This document shows positions 45,417-55,375 of a DNA stretch of 64,000 nucleotides, piece after piece (within the stretch, counting starts at the first letter, position 1; each line of letters begins with the position of its first letter). This stretch comes from CAIWTU01 sp963815135 (GTDB lineage Bacteria; Desulfobacterota; Desulfuromonadia; Geobacterales; Geobacteraceae), in contig CAWFFO010000010.1 of the NCBI GenBank assembly GCA_963815135.1, forward strand, positions 54,950-118,949, read 5' to 3'. A program made the translations under genes and the position numbers. Under the pieces are notes generated by a model that saw only the letters and a list, made by a program, of their open reading frames with translations, made no database searches and was not told the origin of the DNA.

Positions 45417-47069
45417 TCAACTATCAGCATTTGCCATGGCACTGCCGACAATCGCCTGAGCCTCCTCCAGAACCCGGTCCAGGTGCTCCCTGCCCTTGAA
45501 GCTTTCCGCGTAAATCTTGTATATGTCCTCGGTTCCCGATGGCCTTGCCGCGAACCAGCAGCTTGCTGCCGAGACCTTGACCCCGCCAATCGGGCCGTCG
45601 TTGCCCGGCGCCCTGGTAATAATGGCCTCGATCGACTCGCCTGCAAGTGTCGAAGAGCGGATCTGTGCCGCCGACAGTTTTTTCAGCTTCTCTTTCTCCG
45701 CCGGCCTGGCCGGGGCATCGACGCGCTCGTAGCAGGGCTCACCCAGCTCGTTTGTGAGGTCACTGTAAATTTCCCCCGGGTCGCGGCCGGTCCGGGCGGT
45801 AATCTCCGCCGCCAGTAGAGCCGGTATGAGACCGTCCTTGTCCGTTGTCCACACTTTTCCGTCACGGCGGAGAAACGAAGCCCCCGCACTCTCTTCGCCC
45901 CCAAAGCCGAGAGACCCGTCGAGAAGGCCATCAACAAACCACTTGAAGCCGACCGGGACCTCGCAGAGTCGACGGCCTACCTTTGCCGCAACAAGGTCGA
46001 TCATACGGCTGCTCACGACCGTTTTTCCCACTGCCGCATCCGTGCGCCACTGTGAACGGTTCTGAAACAGGTAATAGATTGCCGCAGACAGATAATGATT
46101 GGGAGGAAGGAGACCCGCGCTCCTGGTAACGATTCCGTGTCTGTCGGCGTCGGTGTCGCAGGCAAAGGCGATGGTGAAACGCTCCTTCAGGCCGATCAGC
46201 CGCTCCATGGTGTAAGGCGAAGATGGATCCATGCGTATCTTGCCGTCCCAATCGACCGTCATGAAACGGAAAGTCGGATCGACCTCCTCGTTTACAACCG
46301 TCAGGTCCAGGCGGTAGCGCTCGGCGATTCTTCCCCAATAGCGCACCGATGCGCCACCGAGGGGATCGACCCCCATGTTGATCCGGGAGTCACGGATAGC
46401 CTCCATGTCGATCACGCTACCCAGGTCTTCCACGTAAGCAGTGAGGTAATCGTGTCGATGGGTCGTGGATGCACGCAACGCGTCGGCGAAAGGAACCCTT
46501 TTAATCCCTGCCAGGCCTTCGGCCAGAAATGCGTTCGCCCGGGCCTCTATCCAGCCAGTAGCGGCGGTTTCCGCCGGGCCGCCGCTTGGCGGGTTATACT
46601 TGAATCCGCCACTGTCGGGCGGGTTGTGGGAAGGGGTGATAACGATGCCGTCGGCCAGTCCTGTTGTGCGTCCGCGGTTGTAAGTGAGAATGGCATGTGA
46701 GATGGCCGGAGTCGGCGTATACTCGTCCTGCGGATCAATCATCACCTCCACGCCGTTGGCTGCCAGCACTTCCAGCGCGGTAGTGAAAGCCGGTTCGGAA
46801 AGCGCGTGGCTGTCCATGCCTAGGAACAGCGGACCATCGGTCCCTTGCTGCGCGCGATAGAGACAGATGGACTGGGTAATGGCGAGGATATGCCGTTCGT
46901 TGAACGATTTTTCCAGAGAGGAGCCGCGATGCCCCGAGGTACCGAATGAAACCCGTTGCCCGGGAACGTCCGGGTCGGGGCGTTCGGCAAAGTAAGCGGT
47001 TACAAGCCTTGGTATATTGACCAGCAACTCTGGTGGAATACATTTTCCGGCCAAGGGATTTACATCCAT
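45417..47069 (-). CDS. pgm: Phosphoglucomutase (alpha-D-glucose phosphate-specific)
   Basis: Interconverts glucose-1-phosphate and glucose-6-phosphate, linking glycogen and sugar-nucleotide synthesis to glycolysis. 550 residues, close to E. coli Pgm (546). Motifs: FGTSGHRG near the N-terminus, active-site phosphoserine loop ITPSHNPPDSGG, metal loop CDTDADRHG, sugar-binding GGEESAGAS and phosphate loop RPSGTEDIYK. AAAGGAGAAGATTT lies before the ATG. Single gene. Intact. Confidence 0.97.
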   Translation of the reverse strand: MDVNPLAGKCIPPELLVNIPRLVTAYFAERPDPDVPGQRVSFGTSGHRGSSLEKSFNERHILAITQSICLYRAQQGTDGPLFLGMDSHALSEPAFTTALEVLAANGVEVMIDPQDEYTPTPAISHAILTYNRGRTTGLADGIVITPSHNPPDSGGFKYNPPSGGPAETAATGWIEARANAFLAEGLAGIKRVPFADALRASTTHRHDYLTAYVEDLGSVIDMEAIRDSRINMGVDPLGGASVRYWGRIAERYRLDLTVVNEEVDPTFRFMTVDWDGKIRMDPSSPYTMERLIGLKERFTIAFACDTDADRHGIVTRSAGLLPPNHYLSAAIYYLFQNRSQWRTDAAVGKTVVSSRMIDLVAAKVGRRLCEVPVGFKWFVDGLLDGSLGFGGEESAGASFLRRDGKVWTTDKDGLIPALLAAEITARTGRDPGEIYSDLTNELGEPCYERVDAPARPAEKEKLKKLSAAQIRSSTLAGESIEAIITRAPGNDGPIGGVKVSAASCWFAARPSGTEDIYKIYAESFKGREHLDRVLEEAQAIVGSAMANADS

Positions 47070-47347
47070 AAATCTTCTCCTTTTACTTTTATATTCGCAA
47101 ATCTTTGCAACGACGACGATCTTTGACAGAATTGCAGACTACCAGGTGGTGTTTTGCAGCCTTGACGTGGACCGGCCTATATTCCAGCAGATATAATTAC
47201 ATATTTTGCCGATTTCTCAACCCGGCAAAAAACCGTATAACAGTCAAAATGGACACTTTGTGCCCACGTGTTTGATATACCACTTATCAGAGTCTCGCCG
47301 TCGGGACGGACAAAAGCCTTTTGTTCCATACCCTTACCCCTTTACAT

Positions 47348-48475
47348 CTAATCCCCCAGCTCGACCTTGAGCGACAGGAATTCCAGGAGATCCTTCAAGG
47401 AAAGAATTCCCACCAGCCTGTCCCCGTCGGTTATCATCAAACGGCTGCTGCCGGTCTTTCGCATACGGGCAAGAGCATCCACCGAATCAGTGTCCGGCCC
47501 GACCGAGTTCTCGGCGCAGACCCGGGTTGCCACCTCTCCAACGATCGTATTCGGCCAGGCCTCACGCGGCACCTTTTTCACTTCCTGGCTGGTGATGCAG
47601 CCGATCAGCCTTCCGTCCTCCACGACGGGATACATCTTGAAATGATGATGCAGCATGTAATCATCGACAAATTCCCGTATGGAAATGGATGGAGATACAG
47701 TCACCGGGTCCCTTTTCATGAAACGGCTGACCGGCTCACCTTCCAGTGAACGGCGAAGAATGAGTTGCTGGTATGACATCTGCGCCGCCCCGCGGATAAA
47801 CATTCCGATGAGAAACCACCAGACTGCGCCGATGAAGTTGCCCACCAAAAGGCTGTATACGGCAAATGCGATGAGCAGATAACCGAACCCGGCACCGATC
47901 ATGGAGGCTACGCGGGTAGCCCGGCGGATATCTTTCCAGACCTTCCACAAAATCGAACGGAGAATACGCCCGCCGTCCAGGGGAAAGGCGGGGATAAGAT
48001 TGAAACAGGCCAGCAGAATATTGATTGCCGCCAGGTATTCCAGCACCGCGTTGACCGGCATGAGCCAGGCTCCGCGCATGCCCAGGATGAACAGCCCGTA
48101 GCAGACAAATCCGATGGCGATACTCGACAGAGGTCCCACTACACTCATCTGGAACTCGACTTTCGGACTGGGAGGTTCATCTCCCATCTCGGCTACGCCA
48201 CCGAATATGAACAGGGTTATCCCTTTCATGGGCATGCCGTAAGCGTTGGCAACCAGCGAATGACATAATTCATGTAAAACGATGGAGACAAAAAGCCCTA
48301 CTGCTCCCACGGCGCCCATGACCCAATAGGTGAACGTGGAGAAGCCGGGGTAGCGATAGGGAAAAAAGCCGCTGCCGAGTGACCAGGTTATGAGAACGGC
48401 AATGAATATCCAGCTCAAGTCCAACCGCACTTCGAACCCGAACAACTTGAATAACTTGATTCTTTTACCGAACAT
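47348..48475 (-). CDS. Site-2-protease-type M50 membrane metallopeptidase with CBS domains
   Basis: A 375-residue intramembrane zinc protease. The HExxH motif is HELCH at residues 68-72 in transmembrane segment 3; the second metal motif is NLIPAFPLDGGR. About six hydrophobic segments precede two C-terminal CBS domains (RFMKRDPVTVSPS...VVEDGRLIGCIT and TRVCAENSVGP...MITDGDRLVGILSL). The CBS pair probably senses adenine nucleotides and gates the protease, as in SpoIVFB-type members. Start ATG 48475 has GGAGGTGGCCG upstream; the longer reading to 48598 is rejected. The substrate is unknown. Confidence 0.92.
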   Translation of the reverse strand: MFGKRIKLFKLFGFEVRLDLSWIFIAVLITWSLGSGFFPYRYPGFSTFTYWVMGAVGAVGLFVSIVLHELCHSLVANAYGMPMKGITLFIFGGVAEMGDEPPSPKVEFQMSVVGPLSSIAIGFVCYGLFILGMRGAWLMPVNAVLEYLAAINILLACFNLIPAFPLDGGRILRSILWKVWKDIRRATRVASMIGAGFGYLLIAFAVYSLLVGNFIGAVWWFLIGMFIRGAAQMSYQQLILRRSLEGEPVSRFMKRDPVTVSPSISIREFVDDYMLHHHFKMYPVVEDGRLIGCITSQEVKKVPREAWPNTIVGEVATRVCAENSVGPDTDSVDALARMRKTGSSRLMITDGDRLVGILSLKDLLEFLSLKVELGD

Positions 48476-48528
48476 CGGCCACCTCCGTATCAATTGTACC
48501 GGTCTGCTGTAATTATGACCTGAATCCG

Positions 48529-48678
48529 TGAAGCCTGAACACAGCTGTGAGCAGAATGCCGGAGTTCGACGTCGCCGGCATCGTAATATGCCGGTCAAGC
48601 CGAGCTACCTTCGTCGGGCCGTCTCATATTATCTAAATGCGATAATTGAGGCGTTCCGCGCAAGCGAAGGCGTGAAAG
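48529..48678 (-). repeat. Interspersed repeat copy A, inside the DUF72 remnant
   Basis: On the minus strand this segment aligns with 62695-62852: shared blocks include CGCGGAACG, CTCA, GCATTT, CGGCCCGACG, TGACGT/CGACGT, GAACT-CGGCATTC, GCTCAC and CAGGC. It holds an internal hairpin CCGGCAT/ATGCCGG. The DUF72 reading runs into it and ends, suggesting insertion into that gene. Confidence 0.7.
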
Positions 48679-48988
48679 CATCTATTTCGGCGTTTTCCCA
48701 TAAATGCGCCAGCGGTTCCCGCGGCTCCTTCAGCTTGTTCATATGGGTAATATTCCTGCTCGCCTTGACCGCGAAAACGAACCCTTCGGGCACAGTCTTT
48801 CGTCAGTCTTCGAAGGTCTTGCCATCCGGCAGCCTGTAGAAAATATTGTTGATCTCCACCGATCTGAAATGCCGGGCATAGTCTTTCAGAATATTGTCAT
48901 CGGCAAGGTCCGGGTCATAGAATGGACCTTGCCCGTGTTCATAATGCCAGCCTGAAGTGCCTATGAAGACCGCACCCTTTCCGGTCAT
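48629..48988 (-). pseudogene. DUF72 (YecE-like) gene remnant with in-frame TGA
   Basis: N-terminal half of a DUF72 protein: VFIGTSGWHYEHGQGPFY, DYARHFRSVEINNIFYRLP, KTFED, then TGA at 48803-48805 where homologues normally have Trp, continuing in the same frame RKTVPEGFVFAVKASRNITH and LKEPREPLAHLWE. The normal protein is about 240 residues; here it diverges after about 110 and ends at TAA 48629, inside repeat copy A. AAGGAGATGTGG precedes ATG 48988. Nonsense mutation plus truncation make this a true pseudogene. A selenocysteine is unlikely because the position is Trp in the family. Confidence 0.8.
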
Positions 48989-48998
48989 CCACATCTCC

Positions 48999-49160
48999 TT
49001 GATTCACCCGGGCCGCGACCTTCCGGCGGTCTCAAACTCTTGAAACATTGACCTATCCGCTTCCGAAGCGCTCTTGTCTCCTTATTGCAGGCTTTCCCGA
49101 ATTTTCGAAATTACCGTGTTTTTCAGTATTCGAGGCGCGCATCCATGGTTATTTCCGCGT
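48999..49160. other. Spacer between two gene remnants
   Basis: Short sequence between the DUF72 remnant and the OsmC fragment. No reading with family similarity was seen. It probably includes deleted parts of both genes. Confidence 0.4.
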
Positions 49161-49241
49161 TCAGATCCCGCTTTCCGATGAAACCGTGACGTTTCCTTCT
49201 TTAAGATTCCCTTCCCATACAGCCATGCCTCTGCGCTTCAT
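49161..49241 (-). pseudogene. OsmC/Ohr-family N-terminal fragment
   Basis: Only 26 residues remain, MKRRGMAVWEGNLKEGNV followed by TVSSESGI, then a stop. This matches the start of OsmC-type peroxiredoxins (AVWEG-LK-G-G-VS-ESG). The body with the two redox cysteines is gone. The frame extends upstream but without similarity. Identification rests on a short match. Confidence 0.5.
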
Positions 49242-49471
49242 ATATTCCGCCGCCTCTTTTCCTGCTGCTATTTTCAGGCTGGTTTTCGTTATATCAAAAG
49301 TGTAACAAGGTTTACCTCGGTAACAAGCAATGCCGATAACATTAAGCTTGCGGCTTCGGCAGGAACAGATCACCCGCCTGTCTCCGCGCTTGACTTGCAA
49401 ATAGTATATTCTATGTTTTTAATGCCGAGGGGGCGCATACCCGGAACGGAGTTTTTATCTAGGAGGAGTCT

Positions 49472-49915
49472 ATGGAAGCCACAGAGGGAAAAAGAGTTGA
49501 GGTCCGCTTCATTTGCCGCCGTGAAGACGGCACATTGCATGATTTTGCGCAATGCGATACTCTCAGGTTTATCATCGGGCAGGGCCAGACACTCCCTTCC
49601 CTGGAAAAGGGCGTGCTGGGAATGAATCCGGGCGACCGACGGACAGTCCGGGTTCCCATGGCGGGAATTGCCGGTTTTTCCTTCTACGAGGCGGAAGCGC
49701 CGTCAACCTCGAGCCTCCCGGCCGGGAGCCTCAACGGTAGAAGCGCGCAATACAATATAGCGCCCGGTGAGGAAGAGGATGTGGAAACGACGCCGGAGCC
49801 TTCTCCATTACGGGTTGCAAAGGGAATCGCACCTCCGGAAGCGACAAACGAGGACTTTTTCTTCGAAATAGAGATGCTTTCAGTCGAGGATGCAGGTCTC
49901 GAACTGGGAGTCTAG
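49472..49915 (+). CDS. FKBP-type (SlyD-like) peptidyl-prolyl isomerase, divergent
   Basis: A 147-residue FKBP-like protein. Recognisable parts: VEVRFICRREDGTLHDFAQ, the central IIGQGQTLPSLEKGVLGMNPGD that matches the FKBP signature (I-G-G-L-P-E-L-GM-GE), and a late beta strand FFFEIEMLSVED. The insert-in-flap region is replaced by a Ser/Pro/Glu-rich segment, so chaperone function may differ from SlyD. No His-rich metal tail. AGGAGGAGTCT before the ATG. Divergent from the OsmC remnant, convergent with polX. Confidence 0.75.
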   Translation: MEATEGKRVEVRFICRREDGTLHDFAQCDTLRFIIGQGQTLPSLEKGVLGMNPGDRRTVRVPMAGIAGFSFYEAEAPSTSSLPAGSLNGRSAQYNIAPGEEEDVETTPEPSPLRVAKGIAPPEATNEDFFFEIEMLSVEDAGLELGV

Positions 49916-50104
49916 TCTGTCTCCGCCCGAAAACCTCCAAAGTTTCCTTCAATTGGGGGGCTGAAGCTTTGCCGGTGCAGTCAGAACGTTTCTATGCAAG
50001 CATTCAATTCGAATCAAATTGTCCTAACTGACTTTTTTTACTCTATGCGAGTGCCAATGGTTCATTGGATTACCGTTTGAGTCGGAAAAAGCCCAACTCC
50101 GTTT

Positions 50105-51835
50105 CTATCTATTCAGCAGCTTCAGCAGATCAGCCGCCCTGCGCGTGTTGATCACGTCTTTTTTCGACAACCATCCCCGGCGGACCTGGTAGACGCCGTA
50201 TTTCATGCTCCCGAGCCCATCAGCATGGTGAGAGTCTGTGGAAATGGCCAGCATCAGTCCCATTTCCCGTGCCATGCGGCAATGATGGTCATTGAGGTCG
50301 AGCCGCAAGGGATGGGCGTTGAGTTCCAGGAAACAGCCGCGCTCCAGGGCAGCCAGCATGATCTTCTCCATATCAACCTCGTAGGGGACGCGCCTGTTGA
50401 TTAGCCGTCCTGTCGGATGGGCGAGAATCTTGAAATGGGGGTTGTCCATGGCCCGGATGATGCGCTCGGTCTGCTTTTCTGCCGGGAGATCGAACATCGA
50501 GTGGACCGAGCATACGGTGAAATCGAGTTTTTCCAGCACCTCGTCGGGAAGGTCGAGGGATCCGTCTTCGAGGATGTCCACCTCGATTCCCTTGAAGATG
50601 TGGAAACCGGAATACTTGTCGGCGAGGCTGTCAATCTCATCTATCTGCTTTTCAAGGCCCTTGCTGTCGAGCCCGCCGGCAACGGTTACCGCCTTGCTGT
50701 GCTCTGTAATCCCCAGATAGCTGTAGCCGCGGGAACGGGCCGCCTCCACCATTTCTTTCAGGGATGACCGTCCGTCGGTGGCCTCGGTGTGGGCATGCAG
50801 ATCGCCCCGGATATCCCCGAGCACAATGAGTTCGGGAAGCTTCCCCTTGCGGGCGGCCTCGATTTCGCCCTGGTTTTCCCTGAGCTCCGGTTCGATGTAA
50901 GGCAGGTCGAGCGCCGCAAATACCTCCTCCTCTCCGGTGCCGGCAATGCGTTCGCCGTCTTTGTCCCCATCCCGGAAGATGCCGTACTCGTTCATCTTGA
51001 GTCCCTTGTCAATGGCGATCTGGCGCACCGCGATGTTATGTTCCTTCGAACCTGTGAAATAGTAAAGCGCCGCGCCGTAACTGTCCTCCGGCACTACCCG
51101 AAGATCGACCTGCAGACCGCCGCGCAGCCGCACGGAGGATTTTGTTTTTCCCCTGGCCAAAACTTCCACGACATCCTCGAAAGCGGTGAAGCGGTCCATC
51201 ACCGTGCTGCCGCGTTCGCAGGCGGCAAGGAAATCAAGATCGCCCACAGTCTCCTTTCGCCTACGGAAGCTGCCCGCTACCATGACCCGTTTGACACCGT
51301 CACCGGCCTCCAGGTACTCCAGCAGCGGACCGACCACCTGCTCCGCTTCGGCGAGCAAGGTACGTCGTTCGGACTTTGCCAGGCGCTTGACTTCATCAAT
51401 AATCTTTTTCTCGGTTTTCATTCCGAATCCGTCCAGCCCCCGAATCTTTTCCCGGTCGGCCGCTTCGGCCAGGTCTTCGAGGGTGACGATGCCGAGTTCA
51501 TTGTGCAGAACTGCAGTTCGTTTCGGACCGAGCCCTGGGATCCGCAGCAGTTCGGTGAGTTCGCCCGGCACTTCTTTTTCCAGTTTCTTCAACATTCCGA
51601 GAGAGCCGGTTTCTGCAATCTCTTTGATCTTGGCTGCCAGGGCATCACCGATGCCGCTGAGTTTAGTGAGATCATCACCCTCTTCGAGCATGGTTGCCAC
51701 GCTTTGCGGCTGATCGCCGACAATACGTGCCGCGTTGCGGTAGGCGCGCACCCGGAAGTGGTTGGCGCCCCTGATTTCCAGAAGGTCGGCGACCTTGTTG
51801 AAAATACGGGCGATGTCCGAATTATGGATCGGCAT
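50105..51835 (-). CDS. polX: Bacterial PolX: X-family DNA polymerase with PHP domain
   Basis: A 576-residue repair polymerase/exonuclease. N-terminal 8-kDa domain and helix-hairpin-helix motifs (LSGIGDALAAKIKEI, IPGLGPKRTAVLH, LDGFGMKTEKKI), palm with GSFRRRKETVGDLDFL (the two metal Asp) and VDLRVV (third Asp), and a C-terminal PHP phosphoesterase (DLHAHTEATDG, ITEHSK, AHPTGR, STDSHH). Known members fill short gaps in base-excision repair and have 3'-5' exonuclease. Start ATG 51835 (MPIHNSDIARIF) fits family N-termini and has GGAG 8 nt upstream; the reading to 51970 is rejected. Confidence 0.94.
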   Translation of the reverse strand: MPIHNSDIARIFNKVADLLEIRGANHFRVRAYRNAARIVGDQPQSVATMLEEGDDLTKLSGIGDALAAKIKEIAETGSLGMLKKLEKEVPGELTELLRIPGLGPKRTAVLHNELGIVTLEDLAEAADREKIRGLDGFGMKTEKKIIDEVKRLAKSERRTLLAEAEQVVGPLLEYLEAGDGVKRVMVAGSFRRRKETVGDLDFLAACERGSTVMDRFTAFEDVVEVLARGKTKSSVRLRGGLQVDLRVVPEDSYGAALYYFTGSKEHNIAVRQIAIDKGLKMNEYGIFRDGDKDGERIAGTGEEEVFAALDLPYIEPELRENQGEIEAARKGKLPELIVLGDIRGDLHAHTEATDGRSSLKEMVEAARSRGYSYLGITEHSKAVTVAGGLDSKGLEKQIDEIDSLADKYSGFHIFKGIEVDILEDGSLDLPDEVLEKLDFTVCSVHSMFDLPAEKQTERIIRAMDNPHFKILAHPTGRLINRRVPYEVDMEKIMLAALERGCFLELNAHPLRLDLNDHHCRMAREMGLMLAISTDSHHADGLGSMKYGVYQVRRGWLSKKDVINTRRAADLLKLLNR

Positions 51836-52001
51836 GACTGGTTCTCCATCCGGCTTCCACCCGGAAAGTATCTCCCGGTAACCGGACCCGACTGATTCTT
51901 TCACTCTACTGAAGATAATGTTGTTTTCAACCCTTTGCAGGATACTTTTCATCAGTTCAAATGGTTGCACGACTCAGCGTCGCCCGGATGTCAAACCTGG
52001 C

Positions 52002-52718
52002 TCATGCCTTGTTGCGCCATCTTCCCGCGTAATCAAGGATAGGCGGTAGAAGCATGAACAGGGCAAGCAGTGAAAGCGCTGCAAGGGTCTTTGGCGAGAA
52101 GACGTCCTCCGGGCTGTTTTAGACCCCAACTGTTTCCCCGCATAGGCGTAAACAAGGGACCCGGGTAAAGTTCCGAGGGAAGTCGTCCAGATAAACGTTT
52201 TCAGGGAAATATCGGTAAGTCCAGCCAGATAATTGATTGCGAAAGAGGGAAGAACCGGCAAAACAGTCAGAGCAATAATGTAGCTGACGGCATGCCGTTC
52301 CACGGCCCGGTTGAGCGGCTCCATCTGAACCGCGTACTTCTCCCTTACCCAGGAACCGGCCAGATGACGTGAGACAAGAAAGGCAATAACCGCGCCGGTT
52401 GTTGCTCCGATATTTATGTACAGGGCCGCTGGCAGAACACCGAACAGAAATCCACCTGTCAGGGTCAGGACAATAGTGCCCGGCATGAAGAAAGCGGTGC
52501 AAATGTATATGGCTATGAACACGGCAACAGATACCCAGTAATGTCCATTTACGTAATGTCGAAGCGCTGCTCTCACTTTTTTAATATATGAGAAGTCTAT
52601 ATATTTGTACCAGCCGAACAGATAAGAAGACAGCAAAACTTCCCGCCAGGAGCAGTAGAAATAAAAGTACTTTCCAATGTTCTTTAAGGAACTGCAGAAT
52701 CCGTTTGATGTGCACCAT
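52002..52718 (-). CDS. TVP38/TMEM64 (DedA-like) membrane protein, two frameshifts
   Basis: Integral membrane protein of the SNARE-associated TVP38/TMEM64 group, about 238 residues when corrected. N-terminal helix EHWKVLLFLLLLAGSFAVF from ATG 52718, a shift near 52610, then the core signatures FMPGTIVLTLTGGFLFG, GATTGAVIAFLVSRHLAG and LPVLPSFAINYLAGLTDIS, ending GTLPGSLVYAYAGKQLG. A second shift near 52125 leads to the expected last helix TLAALSLLALFMLLPP and stop at 52002. Related proteins are lipid scramblases or transporters. It is divergent from the endonuclease/PLD pair, with which it is commonly linked or fused. Confidence 0.8.
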
Positions 52719-52959
52719 GCCTGCCCTGCTGCAATAGCCAAAGCGAACAGGCCGACTGTAAGGGCGCATTGACACCCTTTGTTTTTTCGCTATAGTTTCA
52801 GCATTTCCATACAGTTACCGTCTTTATGCAACCTGATTACAGAATACAGGTGCAGAATAAAAGGGCAAGCCGTCAGGTTGCTTGAGTATATCGAATTCAG
52901 ACCGCCGCTTCCCGTTTTAAAGCAGCAGCGCGGTTTGTCCGAAAGCAGGCATTGCGACC

Positions 52960-53723
52960 ATGTCACAACAGATCCGGATCATGACCTACAATGTTCACAG
53001 CTGTATCGGGACCGACGGCAAGACCTCGCCCGAGCGTATCGCCGAGGTTATCGGCCGCTGCGGCGCCGAGATCGCGGCGCTCCAGGAGGTCGACATCGGT
53101 CTTAAGCGCACCGGCGCGGTTGATCAGGTTCGGAAAATTGCCGGGATACTGGACATGCACTTCCACTTTCACCCTTCGCGATTTCTCGAAGAAGGCGCCT
53201 ACGGTAACGCGCTCGTGAGTCGCTTTCCCTTGCGGCTCGTGCGGGGCGGCGCGCTGCCGACACCTCGGGGGCTTCGACGCTTCGAGAAGCGGGGAGCGCT
53301 CTGGGCGGAGCTCCTTTTACCAACCGGCCCGGTCCAAATGGTCACCACTCATTTCGGCCTGGTTCGCTGGGAGCGTCTTCTGCAGGTGCTGGCGCTCCTC
53401 GGTCCGGATTGGCTGGAACATCCACAGTGCCGTTCTCCGATCATCCTCTGCGGCGACTTTAACGCATCGCCGCGATCCCAGGTTTACCGCCGCATAGTCG
53501 GCCAATTTCATGATGTCCATCAATCGTTGCCGGATGGCGACCTAAGAATACGTGGGCATCCAGATACCCAGTGGTGAGAATCGATCATATGTTTGTTTCG
53601 CACGACATAAAAGTAAAAGGAGTGAAAGTGGTCCGGGATAAACTGTCCCGCGCTGCATCCGACCACCTCCCGCTGATGGCGACGGTGCGCATCCGACACG
53701 GCAGACGACGGGAATGTCGAACC
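52960..53723 (+). CDS. Endonuclease/exonuclease/phosphatase-family protein, one frameshift
   Basis: EEP-fold Mg-dependent phosphodiesterase, about 250 residues. Motifs: MTYNVHSC, AALQEVDIGL (metal Glu), THFGL, LCGDFNASP (catalytic Asp/Asn), RIDHMFVS and SDHLPLMA (catalytic His). A 1-nt deletion near 53545 breaks it between SLPDGDL and KNTWASRYPVV. The frame then runs without a stop into the phospholipase D reading at 53724, so the two may form a fusion, or one further shift hides a stop overlapping the next ATG. Similar EEP proteins beside PLD and TVP38 genes suggest a lipid head-group or membrane role. The substrate is unknown. Confidence 0.82.
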
Positions 53724-55284
53724 ATGAAACGGATCCTCAGGCCGGGACAAAACTGCATGGGTGTTCTCGGGGTGGAACAGAGCGGACTGCTTGTCGATTC
53801 CAGGGATTACTACCGGGCATTTTTCCGTCTTGCAGGCGAGGCACAGAATTATATTCTGCTCGCGGGATGGCAGTTTGATAGCGAAGTGCGGCTGCTCAAG
53901 GGAGCAGACGCCGAACTTGCGGAATCTCCGACCAGCCTGCTTGCCTACCTCAATTACCTATGCCTGAAGAACCCCCGACTCGGGATCTATATACTTGCCT
54001 GGGATTTCAGCGTGATTTTCGCTCTTGACCGGGAATGGTTTCTGAAAATGGAAAACCGAGTGGAGCTCCGGCGGGCGTATCAGATTTCTTTTCGATAATG
54101 TCCACGCAACAGGAGCGAGCCATCACGAAAAATTCGCCGTAATTGACGGTCATACCGGGTTTGTGGGCGGGATAGACCTTTGCGCCGGACGCTGGGACGA
54201 TTGCGACCATCGCTGCGACAATCCCCATCGAACCGATTCGGATGGAATCCCCTACGAGCCGAGGCACGACCTGCAGGCTTTCATTTCCGGGCCAGTGGTT
54301 AGAGAACTTTCGGACCATTTTCTCCGACGCTGGTCTCTTGCCGGAGGAGAAAAACCGGAGCTGCCTTTGTCAGAAGAAATCTTTTATAATTTTAAACCTT
54401 CCTATCCCCTCCCTGTCTCGCGCATTGCCATAAGCCGGACCATAGGCAGGCTATCCATTCCGGAACTGGATCTGGTTCGCGAGATCCGCCGGCTTTTTCT
54501 GGATGCCGTTGATGCGGCTGACAGCCTCATCTACATGGAGAACCAGTTCTTCAGTTCCCAAGCGGTTTACGAGGCGCTCGTCAAACGGATGAGGAAGCAA
54601 AACCGCGGGAAGCTGCAGATTGTAATCATACTTCCGCGGAACATGCATACTCATTTCGAGGAAATTTCCCTGGGCATCACACAAATGACGATGATTCATT
54701 CTCTCAGGAAGGTGGCGAAGGAGACCGGCCACTCCTTAGGCTTTTACTGGACCGAAGCTGACAGAGCACACGGAAAGGAAATACAGACTTACATCCATTC
54801 CAAGCTGCTCCTGGTGGATGACCGGTTTCTCTCTGTCGGCTCCGCCAATATCACTAATCGCAGTATGATTCTCGACCGCGAGCTCAATGTTTCATGGGAA
54901 GCGGAACCGGGAAGCGACGATAATCTCACCCGGGCGATCAGGCGTGTGCGTGTCGGGCTTATCGCGGAACATGCCGGGTTACGGCGAGCCGTTGAATTGC
55001 GGAGACTGTACCGCCCTGAAGGACTCGTTTCCTCTCTCGATAGCTTGACCGAATCTCCCGACTGCCGGTTACATCTCTATAATCCGGACAATGCATTGGG
55101 GTCGAATGGCTGGCTGCGTACGCAGAACGGTACGTTCTTGGCCGTGGATGCGGGAAAACCGATCATAAAAGAGAACGTCTTTGAGCACAGCCCCGACAAC
55201 ATAGCCCGCCTTTTCAGTCGGGGCATACTCCTGCTTAACGAGTGGGTAAGGGAAAAGGAAAGGGAAATAAGTCCGAAAAATTGA
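53724..55284 (+). CDS. Phospholipase D-like protein, one frameshift
   Basis: About 520 residues of phospholipase D superfamily. N-terminus MKRILRPGQNCMGV and AGWQFDSEVRLL. The first HKD motif is in HHEKFAVIDGHTGFVGG, the second in HSKLLLVDDRFLSVGSANI, both with His, Lys and Asp. A 1-nt shift near 54050 (an A4 run, WFLK then WKTEWSSGGRIRFLFD) splits it. Known relatives act as cardiolipin synthases or phospholipases at the membrane. In frame with the preceding endonuclease-like gene. Upstream site is weak, in keeping with coupling or fusion. Confidence 0.85.
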
Positions 55285-55375
55285 TGAAAGCCGAAGACAA
55301 GATGTCCAGGGACGGTCTGTCATAGACCCACAGAGTTTTTAATTACTGATTTTCGCCGATATTGCTTATTATTGT

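Noticed and set aside
48803..48805. TGA as a selenocysteine codon in DUF72
   Set aside because: The family has Trp here, no downstream SECIS-like hairpin is evident, and the gene is truncated.
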